Origin: Nocardia niigatensis NBRC 100131
Lineage (GTDB): Bacteria > Actinomycetota > Actinomycetes > Mycobacteriales > Mycobacteriaceae
DNA length: 64,000 bases
Assembly: GCF_000308655.1 (NCBI RefSeq)
Contig: NZ_BAGC01000033.1
Span: 124,001 to 188,000, forward strand
Reading direction: 5' to 3'
Under the pieces are notes generated by a model that saw only the letters and a list, made by a program, of their open reading frames with translations, was not told the DNA's origin and did no database searches. The translations under genes and the position numbers were made by a program. Shown here one piece after another: positions 51,823-61,852 of the stretch; within the stretch, counting starts at the first letter, position 1; each line of letters starts with the position of its first letter.

Positions 51823-54800
51823 GTGCACATTCACCGGGCCGAACGAGCGGATACGCTCGCCGACGCGCTGGCCGAGTTGCTCGCCGATCCGCTCGGCGAT
51901 CCGTTCACCCCGGAGGTGGTGGCGGTCCCCGCGAAGGGGATCGAGCGCTGGCTGAATCAGCGGCTGGCCACGGTGCTCGGCAGCGGCGCCGCCGCCGACG
52001 GTATCTCGGCGAACATCGACTTCGCCGATCCCGCGGCCCTGGTCGCGGCGGTGCTGGCGGAGGCGACGGGGGTGGATCCGGACCAGGATCCGTGGTCGCC
52101 GGAGCGTCTGGTGTGGACGGTGCTGCCGGTCCTGGACGAGGTACTGGCCGAGCCGTGGGCCGCGGTGCCGGCCCGGCATCTCGGGCACGGGGACGCGCGG
52201 GGGCACCGGGTCGGCCGCCGGTACGCGACGGCCGCGCGGATCGCGTCGCTGTTCGACAGCTATGCCGCGCAGCGTCCGGACATGATCACCGACTGGGCCG
52301 ACGGCCGCGACACCGACGGCGCGGGCCGGGAGCTGCCCGCGGATCTGATGTGGCAGCCGATGCTGTGGCGGCGGCTGCGCGGGGTGGTCGGGGTGGCGAG
52401 TCCCGCCGAGCGCCTGGGCGCGGCGTGCGCGCGGCTGCGGGTGGAACCGTCCATTGTGTCTCTGCCGGAACGGATTTCGCTGTTCGGCGTGACCCGGCTG
52501 ACCACCGATCAGCTGGCCGTGCTCTCGGCGCTGTCGTCGGGGCGTCAGGTGCACCTGTGGCTGGTGCATCCCAGCCCCGCGCTGTGGAACAAGCTCGCCG
52601 ACGCCGAGGTGATCCCGAATCCCGCTGTGCGCGTGCGGCATCCGCTGCTGGCGGCACTGGGCCGCGACGTGCGGGAGCTGCAGCAGCGGCTGTCCGGATA
52701 CGACCACATCGACACCTATCACCCGCGGCCGGAGACGATCGAGCCGCGCACGCTGCTGACCGAGTTGCAGGCCGCGGTGCGTCAGGACCGCTGGTCGCTC
52801 ATGCCGGAGCCGGGCCTGGCCGACGGGACCATCGCGGTGCACTCCTGCCACGGTCCGTCGCGGCAGGTGGAGGTGCTGCGCGACGCGCTGCTCGGACTCT
52901 TCGCCGCCGACCCCACCCTGGAGCCGCGCGACGTCATCGTCATGTGCCCCGATGTGGAGCGGTACGCGCCGCTGGTGCGCGCCGCCTTCGGGCAGTGGTC
53001 CCTCGACGGGGCCGAGCCGGGGCATCCCGCGCACGGGCTGCGGGTGCGGCTGGCCGACCGCGCACAGCGGGCGGTCAATCCGGTGCTGGACGTGGTCGGC
53101 ACACTGCTGGAACTGGCCGACGGGCGCGTCACCGTGACCGAGGTGCTGGATCTGTGTGCGGCCGAACCGGTTCGGGTGCGCTGCGGCTTCGACGACGACG
53201 ATATCGAGCGGCTGCGGGAATGGGCCGCCGAGACCGGGGCGCGCTGGGGGATCGGACAGCGGCAGCGGCAGGCGTTCGGGCTCGGGGACTTCGCGCAGAA
53301 CACGCTCAACGCGGCGGTCGACCGCATTCTGCTCGGAGTCGCGGCGGGCGAATCCAGTGAGGACTGGCTCGATCTGGTGCTGCCGCTGGACGACGTGGAC
53401 AGCAACGACATCGACCTGGCCGGGCGATTCGCCGAATTCGTGGACCGGCTGGCGGTGTGCCTGCGCGATCTGCGCGGCTCCACCCTGGAAGAACCGTCCG
53501 GCAGCGCGCGACCGGCGTCGGAGTGGGCGGCGGTGCTGGGGCGGTCCCTCGACCTGCTCACCGACATGCCCGCCGGCCAGGCCTGGATGGGGGTGCAGGC
53601 GCGTCGCGAATTGACGACCGCGCTGGAACCCGCGGGCGGGATTCCCTTGCGGCTCACCGATATCGGCGCGCTGCTGACCGCGCGGCTGGCGGGGCGGCCC
53701 TCGCGCGCGAACTTCCGCACCGGCGAGCTGACGGTCTGCACCATGGTCCCGATGCGGTCGGTGCCGCACCGGGTGGTGGTGCTGCTCGGCCTGGACGACG
53801 AGGTGTTCCCGCGCGCCGGCGGCGTGGACGGTGACGACGCGCTGGCCCGGCACCGCTGCCCCGGCGACCGGGATCCGCGCAGCGAGGACCGGCAGCTGCT
53901 GCTGGACGCCATCATGGCCGCCGGGGAGCGACTCGTGTTGCTGCACACCGGTTCCGACCCGGTGTCGGGCGCGCACCGCCCGCCCGCGATTCCGCTGGCC
54001 GAGCTGCTCGACACCGTGCGGGCGCATGTCGGCACGGACGGTCTGGAGCGAGTCGTGACGCGACATCCGTTGCAGCCCTTCGACCGCCGCAACTTCCGGC
54101 CCGAACAGCCCTTCAGTTTCGACACCGTGGCACTGGCGGGCGCGCAGGCCGCGGGGCGCGCACCGCAGCCGCGCCCCCTGTTCCTCGGCACGCCGCTGCC
54201 GGGCCGGGAGCGCGGTGATGTGGAGCTGGCCGATCTGGTGGCCTTCGCCGAGCATCCGGTGCGGGCCTTCCTGTGGCAGCGGCTGGGGATCCGGGTGCCG
54301 GAGGACGAGGAGGAGATCGCCGACCGCCTTCCCATCGAGCTCGACGGCCTCACCAAATGGAACATGGGCGAGCGCATGCTGTCCGCGCGGCTGACCGGCG
54401 TGGACCCGAACGTGCTGCGCGCGGCCGAATGGCGGCGCGGCACCCTGCCGCCGTTCAGCATGGGCGCGGCCGTGCTCGACGAGGTGGAGGGCACCGTCGA
54501 CCAGCTGGTGCGGGTGGCCCGCCCGCTGCACGAGATCCCCGCGCGCACCATCGACATCGCCGTGGATCTGGGGGACGGCCGCCGGCTCACGGGCACGGTC
54601 CCCGACGTCCACGACGACGCGCTGCTGCGCACCACGTTCTCGCGGCTGGCTCCGAAACACCGGATGGCGGCCTGGATTCGCCTGCTCGCGCTGGCCGCCA
54701 CCGGGACGCATCAGTCGTGGCGGGCCATCACCATCGGCCGCGGCAAACACCATCGCCCGGCCTGGCAGTCGACCCTCACCTCGCCCACCGCGGCCCTGGC

Positions 54801-55143
54801 CCGCGGCATTCTGCGCGACCTGGTGCTCCTGCGCGACGAGGGCCTGTCCGAGCCGCTGCCCATCGCGCCCTCGGCCTCGGCCACCTACGCCGAACGCCGG
54901 CTCGCGGGCGCCTCCGCCGAGGACGCCCTGCACGCCGCCGAACAGGACTTCGACGACCGCTTCGGCGAACACACCGACCGCTACTTCCGCCACATCCTGG
55001 GCCGCACGCCCCGTTTCCATCAGCTCACCGAGGCCGCGGCCCCCGCGGTCCCCGGCGTCGAGTCGGAACCGACCCGTTTCGGCGAACTGGCGCGCCGTCT
55101 CTGGAACCCCCTGCTCACCAACGAGAATCAAGGTCAGCCATGA
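51823..55143 (+). CDS. recC: Exodeoxyribonuclease V gamma subunit (RecC)
   Basis: The 1106-residue RecC begins MHIHRAERADTLADALAELLADPLGDPFTPEVVAVPAKGIERWL, with later FGVTRLTTDQLAVLSAL, HSCHGPSRQVEVLRDALL and VVLLGLDDEVFPRAGGVDGDDAL, all typical of RecC, a degenerate helicase/nuclease-like scaffold that recognises recombination hotspots and splits DNA strands in RecBCD. The GTG at 51823 starts the frame. It is followed by recB after 49 bases and recD, forming the complete recC-recB-recD operon. Confidence 0.95.
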   Translation: MHIHRAERADTLADALAELLADPLGDPFTPEVVAVPAKGIERWLNQRLATVLGSGAAADGISANIDFADPAALVAAVLAEATGVDPDQDPWSPERLVWTVLPVLDEVLAEPWAAVPARHLGHGDARGHRVGRRYATAARIASLFDSYAAQRPDMITDWADGRDTDGAGRELPADLMWQPMLWRRLRGVVGVASPAERLGAACARLRVEPSIVSLPERISLFGVTRLTTDQLAVLSALSSGRQVHLWLVHPSPALWNKLADAEVIPNPAVRVRHPLLAALGRDVRELQQRLSGYDHIDTYHPRPETIEPRTLLTELQAAVRQDRWSLMPEPGLADGTIAVHSCHGPSRQVEVLRDALLGLFAADPTLEPRDVIVMCPDVERYAPLVRAAFGQWSLDGAEPGHPAHGLRVRLADRAQRAVNPVLDVVGTLLELADGRVTVTEVLDLCAAEPVRVRCGFDDDDIERLREWAAETGARWGIGQRQRQAFGLGDFAQNTLNAAVDRILLGVAAGESSEDWLDLVLPLDDVDSNDIDLAGRFAEFVDRLAVCLRDLRGSTLEEPSGSARPASEWAAVLGRSLDLLTDMPAGQAWMGVQARRELTTALEPAGGIPLRLTDIGALLTARLAGRPSRANFRTGELTVCTMVPMRSVPHRVVVLLGLDDEVFPRAGGVDGDDALARHRCPGDRDPRSEDRQLLLDAIMAAGERLVLLHTGSDPVSGAHRPPAIPLAELLDTVRAHVGTDGLERVVTRHPLQPFDRRNFRPEQPFSFDTVALAGAQAAGRAPQPRPLFLGTPLPGRERGDVELADLVAFAEHPVRAFLWQRLGIRVPEDEEEIADRLPIELDGLTKWNMGERMLSARLTGVDPNVLRAAEWRRGTLPPFSMGAAVLDEVEGTVDQLVRVARPLHEIPARTIDIAVDLGDGRRLTGTVPDVHDDALLRTTFSRLAPKHRMAAWIRLLALAATGTHQSWRAITIGRGKHHRPAWQSTLTSPTAALARGILRDLVLLRDEGLSEPLPIAPSASATYAERRLAGASAEDALHAAEQDFDDRFGEHTDRYFRHILGRTPRFHQLTEAAAPAVPGVESEPTRFGELARRLWNPLLTNENQGQP

Positions 55144-55192
55144 CCATCCCGAGGAGGAACCCCCTGCCCGTCACCGCTCCCGGGAGCCCGGC

Positions 55193-58100
55193 ATGACCGA
55201 CGACCTGTTCTCCCTGACCGACCCGGACCTGGCTCCGCGCCCCGCCGTCCGTCCGCGACGCCGCGGCGACGGCGTCAGCGGCGAACCGCGTCGCCGGGAG
55301 GCCGCGCCCGCGCACAGCGACAATCCGGATCTGTTCGATCTGGCCGCCGGGTCCGGGCCGATCGGTAAAGGCGATGATCGGCAAGGACTTTGGGCGGCCG
55401 ACCCCTCACCGGTCATGCCGGGGGCCGGCAACCTCGCGGCTGATGCGACTGGGCGGCAATCGGATTCGGGCAGAGCGGGGGATCGGGTCCCGGGTTCCGG
55501 TGGGGAGCCCGCCGGGCAGGGGCTGTGGGAGGCGAGCGTGAGCGGAGCCGAGGGCGAGTCTGCGAACGCCACCCCGCCGACCGGTTCGGTTGTGCCGGCC
55601 GGGGATTCGGGACCTCGGTTCGAGCTGACCGGAGCGCTGCCGGTGGGGACCACGGTGCTCGAGGCGAGTGCGGGGACCGGGAAGACGTACGCCATCGTCG
55701 GACTGGCGGTCCGATTCGTGGCCGAGAGGGGAGTGGACGTCTCCGAGCTGCTCCTGGTCACGTTCAGCCGGGCGGCGACCCAGGAGCTGCGGGAGCGGAC
55801 TCGGGATCGGTTCGTGGGAGTGGCGGCGGCGCTGGGAGATCCGGAGCGGGCGCTCTGCTCGGAGGACGAGTTGATCCGGCATCTGGCGCAGGGAAATCCC
55901 GGGGAGATCGCGTTGCGGCGGGAGCGGCTGCTGGCGGCGCTGTCGGATTTCGACGCGGGAACCATTGCCACGACGCACAGTTTCTGTCAGCGGATGCTGG
56001 ACGAACTCGGGCTGGCGGGGGAGCAGGATCCGGGGGCGCGGCTGGTGGAGGGGATCGAGGACGTGGTGTCCACGGTCGCCGACGATCTGTACCTGAGCCG
56101 GTACGCGCGCGGGGGCAAGCCCTTCGGGCCCGCGGACGCGCAGCGGCTGGCCGCGGCGGCCGTCGGGGATCCACACGCCCTGCTGCTGCCCGAGGCCGAT
56201 GGCGACGATGATCCGGCGGCCGAGCGGGTCGCGTTCGCGCAGGCTGTGCGGGTGGAAACGGCACGGCGCAAACGACTTTCGGGTCTGCGCGACTTCGACG
56301 ACCTGCTGGTGCTGCTGCACGAGGTGCTGGCCGATCCCGAGCACGGGCCGCGCGCCTGTCAGCGGATCCGGGACCGGTACCGGGTGGCACTGGTGGACGA
56401 GTTCCAGGACACCGACCCGCTGCAGTGGGACATCCTCCGCCGCGCCTTCCATGGGCACGCCACCCTGGTGCTGGTCGGCGACCCGAAGCAGGCGATCTAC
56501 GCCTTCCGCGGGGCCGAGGTGCTCAGCTATCTGGACGCGGTGGCGCACGCCGACAGCAAGCGTGAACTCACCACCAACCGGCGCAGCGACGCCGGCCTGC
56601 TGACCGCGCTCGAACACCTGCACGGCGGAGCGGCCCTGGGGCACAAGGAGATCACCGTGCACCGGGTGACGGCGACCAGACCGTTCTCGCGGCTCACCGG
56701 GGCGCCCGAGCGGATCACGCCGCTGCGGTTGCGGTGCCTGCCGCGCAGTGGCGCGGGTCCGCTGAACAAGTCCGGGTATCCGACGGTCGGCCGGCAGCGG
56801 GAGCGGGTCGCCGTCGACGTGGCCGCCGACATCGTCGGGCTGCTCGAATCCGGGGTCCTGATCAACGCGAACGCCGGCGAAAGGCCCATCGGGCCGGGCG
56901 ATATCGCGGTGCTGGTGCGCAATCGGAACCAGCTGGAAATGGTGCGCGCCGAGCTGGAAGCGGCCGGTGTCGCCTCGGTGCTGGCCGGTGGGGCGAGCGT
57001 GTTCGCTACCCCCGCGGCCACCGAATGGCTGTGGGTGCTGCACGCGCTGGAGCAGCCGCACCGCGCCGACCGGGTGCGCCTGGCCGCAGGGACCGCGCTG
57101 CTCGGGCTGAGCGCCGAGGAGATCGATGCCGGGGGAGCGGATCTGGTCGGCCGGCTCAGCGCCGAACTGCGCGACTCGGCCCGGCTGTTCGCGCGTGCCG
57201 GCTTCGCCGCGGTCGCCGAGAAACTCGGCGCCGAAACCCGATTGGCCCCGCGCCTGCTCGCCCTCGAGGGCGGCGAACGCCAGCTCACCGACCTGCGCCA
57301 GATCGCGCAGCTGCTCGACGACGCGGCCCTGCGCGAGGGTCTGGGCCTGTCGGCGCTGACCCGCTGGCTGGCCGACCGGGTGCGTGATCCGGCCTCCGGC
57401 AGCGTCGCCGACCGCAGCCGTCGCCTGGACCGCGACGCCGCGGCCGTGCAGATCGCCACCGTGCACGCCAGCAAGGGCCTCGAATTCCCGGTGGTGTACC
57501 TGCCTTTCGCGTGGGACGCGGCCAAGCTGCGCAACCCGCCGACCCTGCTGTTCCACGACGAGCAGGGCCGCCGCGTCCTCGACGTCGGCGGCCCCGACGC
57601 GCCCGGCTACAGTTCGCGCCGCCTGCGCGCCGAGGCCGAGGAACAGGCCGAGGAGCTGCGCCTGCTGTATGTGGCCCTGACCCGGGCGGGCGCGCAGATC
57701 GTGGCCTGGTGGGCGCCCGCCTACGACACCCAGACCGCGCCGCTGCACCGCATGCTGCTGGGCCGCGAGCCCGGCAGCCCGGCCGTCGCCGACAAGGTGC
57801 CGGTCCCCGCGGATTCGGTGCTGCTGGAACGCATCCGGGAGTGGGCGGCCACCGCCGAACCGGGCGTGATCGCCGTCGAACAGGTGCGCGAGATCACCCG
57901 CGCCCGCCTGCCCCTCGACGGCACCGTCGGCACCGCAGTGCCTTTGGCGGCCGCGCACTTCGACCGCGCGCTCGATCAGGCGTGGCGGCGCACCTCCTAC
58001 TCGGCGCTGACCGCGGGTGCGCACGATGCCCTGCCCGCCGCCGACCTGCCCGAGGGCAGCGGCATCGCCGACGAACCGGCCACCCCCGCCGTGCTCGCCG

Positions 58101-58921
58101 ACGACCTCACTGCGTTCACGGGAGCCCGTCCGTCGCTGATGAATTCGCTGCCCTACGGCGCCGAGTTCGGCACGCTCGTGCACGAGGTGCTCGAATACGT
58201 CGACACCGACGCCCCCGACCTCGCCGCCGAGATCCGGGCGCGCGTCCTGCACGCGGTGGGCGAGCAGATGTTCGACGCCGACCCGGACGTCCTGGCGGGT
58301 GCGCTGCTGGCGGTCATGCGCACGCCCATCGGTTTCGGCGCGCTCGCCGACTTCTCGACCCGGGATCGCTTGAGCGAGCTCGATTTCGAATTGCCGCTGG
58401 CCGGTGGCGACCATCCGGTCGGCACGCGGGTGACCGTCCCGCGCATCGCCGACCTGCTGCGCCGGCACCTGCCCGCGGACGATGTCTTCGCCCCGTACGC
58501 CGACCAGCTGGCCCACCTGGACGACACGCCGCTGCGCGGTTATCTCACCGGCAGCATCGACGTCGTGCTGCGCACCACCGGACCGAGGTTCGTGGTCATC
58601 GACTACAAGACCAACCGCCTCGGTACCGGCGATCTCACCGTCGCCCACTACACCCACGAGCGCATGGCCGCGGAGATGATGCGGTCGCACTATCCGCTGC
58701 AGGCCCTCCTGTATTCCGTTGCCCTGCACCGGTATCTGCGCTGGCGGCTGCCCGGCTACGATCCGGCCGTGCACCTGGGCGGTATCCGCTACCTGTTCGT
58801 GCGCGGGATGATCGGACCCGATACCCCGGACGGCGCAGGCGTTTTCGACTGGCTGCCGCCCGCGGACCTGATCGTCGAGCTGTCGGCCCTGCTGGCCGGC
58901 GACCCGGAGGTGACGCGGTGA
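55193..58921 (+). CDS. recB: Exodeoxyribonuclease V beta subunit (RecB)
   Basis: The 1242-residue RecB has a UvrD-like helicase: Walker A EASAGTGKTYAIVGL near 157, TTHSFCQRML, DEFQDTDPLQWDIL near 402, GDPKQAIYAFRGAE, and ATVHASKGLEFPVVYLPF motif V. The C-terminal nuclease domain carries GTLVHEVLE and SIDVVLRTTGPRFVVIDYKTN near 1130 with the Mg2+-binding Asp and catalytic Lys. The first ~140 residues are a Gly/Pro/acidic linker with repeated GLW motifs (DRQGLWAADPS, GQGLWEASVS) not found in standard RecB. It is the 3'-5' motor and sole nuclease of RecBCD. Confidence 0.95.
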   Translation: MTDDLFSLTDPDLAPRPAVRPRRRGDGVSGEPRRREAAPAHSDNPDLFDLAAGSGPIGKGDDRQGLWAADPSPVMPGAGNLAADATGRQSDSGRAGDRVPGSGGEPAGQGLWEASVSGAEGESANATPPTGSVVPAGDSGPRFELTGALPVGTTVLEASAGTGKTYAIVGLAVRFVAERGVDVSELLLVTFSRAATQELRERTRDRFVGVAAALGDPERALCSEDELIRHLAQGNPGEIALRRERLLAALSDFDAGTIATTHSFCQRMLDELGLAGEQDPGARLVEGIEDVVSTVADDLYLSRYARGGKPFGPADAQRLAAAAVGDPHALLLPEADGDDDPAAERVAFAQAVRVETARRKRLSGLRDFDDLLVLLHEVLADPEHGPRACQRIRDRYRVALVDEFQDTDPLQWDILRRAFHGHATLVLVGDPKQAIYAFRGAEVLSYLDAVAHADSKRELTTNRRSDAGLLTALEHLHGGAALGHKEITVHRVTATRPFSRLTGAPERITPLRLRCLPRSGAGPLNKSGYPTVGRQRERVAVDVAADIVGLLESGVLINANAGERPIGPGDIAVLVRNRNQLEMVRAELEAAGVASVLAGGASVFATPAATEWLWVLHALEQPHRADRVRLAAGTALLGLSAEEIDAGGADLVGRLSAELRDSARLFARAGFAAVAEKLGAETRLAPRLLALEGGERQLTDLRQIAQLLDDAALREGLGLSALTRWLADRVRDPASGSVADRSRRLDRDAAAVQIATVHASKGLEFPVVYLPFAWDAAKLRNPPTLLFHDEQGRRVLDVGGPDAPGYSSRRLRAEAEEQAEELRLLYVALTRAGAQIVAWWAPAYDTQTAPLHRMLLGREPGSPAVADKVPVPADSVLLERIREWAATAEPGVIAVEQVREITRARLPLDGTVGTAVPLAAAHFDRALDQAWRRTSYSALTAGAHDALPAADLPEGSGIADEPATPAVLADDLTAFTGARPSLMNSLPYGAEFGTLVHEVLEYVDTDAPDLAAEIRARVLHAVGEQMFDADPDVLAGALLAVMRTPIGFGALADFSTRDRLSELDFELPLAGGDHPVGTRVTVPRIADLLRRHLPADDVFAPYADQLAHLDDTPLRGYLTGSIDVVLRTTGPRFVVIDYKTNRLGTGDLTVAHYTHERMAAEMMRSHYPLQALLYSVALHRYLRWRLPGYDPAVHLGGIRYLFVRGMIGPDTPDGAGVFDWLPPADLIVELSALLAGDPEVTR

Positions 58922-60810
58922 CCGCGATCCAGCTGGCCCAGCGTGGCACCGGCCCGCTGCAGGTGTTCAACGCCGCCGGGGTGCTGTCGGCGGCGGATGT
59001 GCATGTGGCGCTGCGGCTCGCGCGGCTCGGCGGCGAACGGTCACCGGCGGTCGTGTTCGCCACCGCGCTGGCGGTGCGCGCGGTGCGATCCGGGTCGGTG
59101 TGCCTGGAGGTCCGACGCATGCACGAGATCGGCGTCGATGCCGAAGGCGCCGAGGAGTCCGCCATCGACCCGGCCACCCTGCCGTGGCCGGAGGTGGAAT
59201 CGGTCATCGCGGCGCTGCGGGTGAGCCCGCTGGTGACCGGGAGCCCGTCCGGGCCGCTGCGCCCACTGCGGCTCATCGACCCGCCCGGCCCGAATGCCTC
59301 GGGCCCGTTGCTCTACCTCGACCGGTATTACCGGCAGGAGGAGACCATCCGCCGTGTCCTCACCGAGCGCGCCGCCACCCACCCGATGGTGGACGCGGAA
59401 CTCGTTCGGCGTGAACTGGATCGGCTCTTCCCCGACCATGCCGGGCCCGGCGAACCGCCGGATCGGCAGCGGCTGGCTGCGGCGCTGGCCACCACCCAGT
59501 CGACCACCGTGATCGCGGGCGGTCCCGGTACGGGCAAGACGCACACCATCGCCCGGGTGCTGGCCCTGCTGGTCGCGCATCAGCAGGCCTTGCCCGGCGC
59601 GCCCGCCCTGCGCATCGCCCTGGCCGCCCCGACCGGCAAGGCCGCCGCGCGCATGCAGGAATCGGTGCGTGAGCAGGCGGGCGAGATCGGCCTGCCCGAA
59701 CTGACCGCCGCCACCCTGCACCGGCTGCTGGGCTGGCAGCGCGGCGGCGCGGGCCGATTCAAGCACAACGAATTCAACCGGCTGCCCTACGACGTCATCG
59801 TGGTCGACGAGACCTCCATGGTGTCGCTGACCATGATGAGCCGGCTGCTGCCCGCCGTGCGGCCCGACGCCCGCCTCGTGCTGGTCGGCGACCCGGACCA
59901 GCTGGCCTCGGTCGACGCGGGCGCGGTGCTCGCCGACCTGGTCGCGGGACCCGTTCCGGGACAGGCGAATCCGGCGCTGGAACGTATTCTCGGCGGCGAC
60001 CCGGCCGCCACCGCCGCCCACCCGGACGGGCTGTCCGGGCGCGAACGCGAACGTCTGCAGGGCGGCATCGTCCGGCTCACTCGCGGCCGCCGCTTCGGCG
60101 GGCGCATCGCCGAACTGGCCGTCGCGATCCGGGCGGGCGACGCGGATGCCGCGCTGGCGTTGCTGGCCGACGGCGGAGACGAACTGTCGCTCTACGCACC
60201 CGACGACATCACCGAGGTCCGCGCCGACATCCTGCGCGCGGCCCGGGAGGCCACCGACGCCGCCGTCGACGGCAATGCGACCGCCGCGCTCACCGCACTC
60301 GAATCCCATCGCCTGCTGTGCGCCCACAGGCAGGGCCCCTACGGTGTCGAACGGTGGGATCGCCTGGCCGCCGGGTGGGTGACCGCCGCCGGCATCACCG
60401 CCGATCCAGGTGCCGGACACTGGTATCCGGGGCAGCCGCTGCTGGTCACCGCCAACGACCACGAGGCCCGCATCTACAACGGCGACACCGGCGTCATCGT
60501 CCGCGCGGCCGACGGCACTCTGCGCGCCGCGCTGCAGCGCGGCACCGAGCCGTACCTGGTGCATCCCACTCAGTTCCCCGGAGTGACCACCGTCTACGCC
60601 ATGACCATCCACCGCAGTCAGGGCAGCCAGTACGACACCGTGTCGGTCGTGCTGCCCGGACCCGAATCGACACTGCTGACCCGGGAACTGCTGTACACGG
60701 CCATCACACGCGCCCGCCGCCACGTTCGGGTCCTCGGCACCGAAGAATCCATCCGCTCCGGCATCGCTCGCCGGGTGCTGCGCGCGAGCGGCCTGCGCAA
60801 CCGGGAATGA
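58918..60810 (+). CDS. recD: Exodeoxyribonuclease V alpha subunit (RecD)
   Basis: The 630-residue RecD has Walker A GGPGTGKT near 201, APTGKAAARMQESV, VVDETSMVSLTMMSRLL near 296, GDPDQLASVDAGAVL and AMTIHRSQGSQYDTVSVVLP near 561 (motifs V-VI), ending RELLYTAITRARRHVRV. It is the 5'-3' superfamily 1B motor. GTG at 58918 overlaps the recB stop by 4 bases (GTGA). Its presence supports a canonical RecBCD rather than a RecBC pair. No further gene is in the operon. Confidence 0.95.
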   Translation: MTAIQLAQRGTGPLQVFNAAGVLSAADVHVALRLARLGGERSPAVVFATALAVRAVRSGSVCLEVRRMHEIGVDAEGAEESAIDPATLPWPEVESVIAALRVSPLVTGSPSGPLRPLRLIDPPGPNASGPLLYLDRYYRQEETIRRVLTERAATHPMVDAELVRRELDRLFPDHAGPGEPPDRQRLAAALATTQSTTVIAGGPGTGKTHTIARVLALLVAHQQALPGAPALRIALAAPTGKAAARMQESVREQAGEIGLPELTAATLHRLLGWQRGGAGRFKHNEFNRLPYDVIVVDETSMVSLTMMSRLLPAVRPDARLVLVGDPDQLASVDAGAVLADLVAGPVPGQANPALERILGGDPAATAAHPDGLSGRERERLQGGIVRLTRGRRFGGRIAELAVAIRAGDADAALALLADGGDELSLYAPDDITEVRADILRAAREATDAAVDGNATAALTALESHRLLCAHRQGPYGVERWDRLAAGWVTAAGITADPGAGHWYPGQPLLVTANDHEARIYNGDTGVIVRAADGTLRAALQRGTEPYLVHPTQFPGVTTVYAMTIHRSQGSQYDTVSVVLPGPESTLLTRELLYTAITRARRHVRVLGTEESIRSGIARRVLRASGLRNRE

Positions 60811-60965
60811 CTCGCCGCCCCGGCCTCGGAACACGCTGTCGCGGCCTGGGTGTACCGCGGTAGGGCGGCTGTCCGCGGCCGGATCGGCGTAGCGTGGGCG
60901 GAACCTGATACGGCTGTCGCCGTGGTCTTTCGGGGGCGCGTGCGGCCGGAAGCGGAGGGTTGCCC

Positions 60966-61808
60966 ATGACCGAGTGGGAAGGCGAGCGGTCCACGGATAG
61001 CGTGGTGTCCGCCGATGGAACGCGGATCGCCTATGTCACCGAGGGGATGGGGCCGGGGGTGATCGTCGTCCCGGGGGTGCTGTCGCTCGCGGAGGGGTAC
61101 AGCCGGTTCGCCGACGCGCTGGCCTCCGCGTTCACCGTGCACACGATCGAACGGCGCGGGCGCGGGGACAGTGGTCCGCAGCGACCGGACCACGGGGTCG
61201 AGGACGACTGCGCGGATGTGCGGGCGCTGATGGACAAAACGGGTGCCGCGTTCCTGGTCGGGCACTCGTACGGCGGGTTCGTCGCCCTCGAAGCCGCCCG
61301 GAACAACCCGGGCATCCGGAAGGTCGCGGTATACGAGCCGGGGCTGTCGGTCAAGGGGTCCATGCCGTCCAAATGGATGAAGCCCTATGAGAAGTACCTG
61401 GCTCAGGACAAACCCCTCGAGGCCTTCATCGAATTCATCCGTGAGATCGGCCCGGACAGCACCCGCAAGATTCCGCGCTGGATGTTCCGCCGCATGACGC
61501 CGATCTTCATGAATGCGCCCGAAAAGGACATGGTGATCGCGCAGTTGCCGCAGAACCTCACCGAACACCGCCAGTACGTGCGGTTCGACAGCACCTACCA
61601 CCACTACGCGGAGATCACCGCCGAGGTGCTGCTGCTCGACGGCGACCGGGAACGGCGCGCCTGGACCGCCTCCGATCAGGAGCTGCTGGCCTCCGTGATC
61701 CCGCACAGCGAACGTGCCACCATTCCCGGGCTCGACCATTTCGGCATCGACAAGGGCGACCCGGATCGAGTGGCCGGCATGGTGGGCGAATTCTTTTCCC
61801 GTTCGTAG
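60966..61808 (+). CDS. Alpha/beta hydrolase
   Basis: The 280-residue alpha/beta hydrolase has the oxyanion region PGVLSLAEGY, TIERRGRGDSGP (strand 4), nucleophile elbow VGHSYGGFVA (Ser), LLLDGDRE for the acid and PGLDHFGIDKGD for the histidine. ATG at 60966 has GGAGGG six bases upstream. Substrate unknown; the family includes esterases and lactonases. It lies 45 bases upstream of the monooxygenase gene on the same strand. A Baeyer-Villiger oxygenase followed by esterase/lactonase pairing is a common catabolic set, so they may act in sequence. Confidence 0.85.
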   Translation: MTEWEGERSTDSVVSADGTRIAYVTEGMGPGVIVVPGVLSLAEGYSRFADALASAFTVHTIERRGRGDSGPQRPDHGVEDDCADVRALMDKTGAAFLVGHSYGGFVALEAARNNPGIRKVAVYEPGLSVKGSMPSKWMKPYEKYLAQDKPLEAFIEFIREIGPDSTRKIPRWMFRRMTPIFMNAPEKDMVIAQLPQNLTEHRQYVRFDSTYHHYAEITAEVLLLDGDRERRAWTASDQELLASVIPHSERATIPGLDHFGIDKGDPDRVAGMVGEFFSRS

Positions 61809-61852
61809 CGGTCTCGGACGCTGGCCCGCACCACGGTCGATAGGCTGGGGCT

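Noticed and set aside
51760..58774. Two very long open frames (over 1,100 codons each) antisense to recC and recB
   Set aside because: They are opposite the recC and recB genes and are Arg/Gln/His/Gly-rich without domains; this is the usual antisense shadow of high-GC coding sequence.
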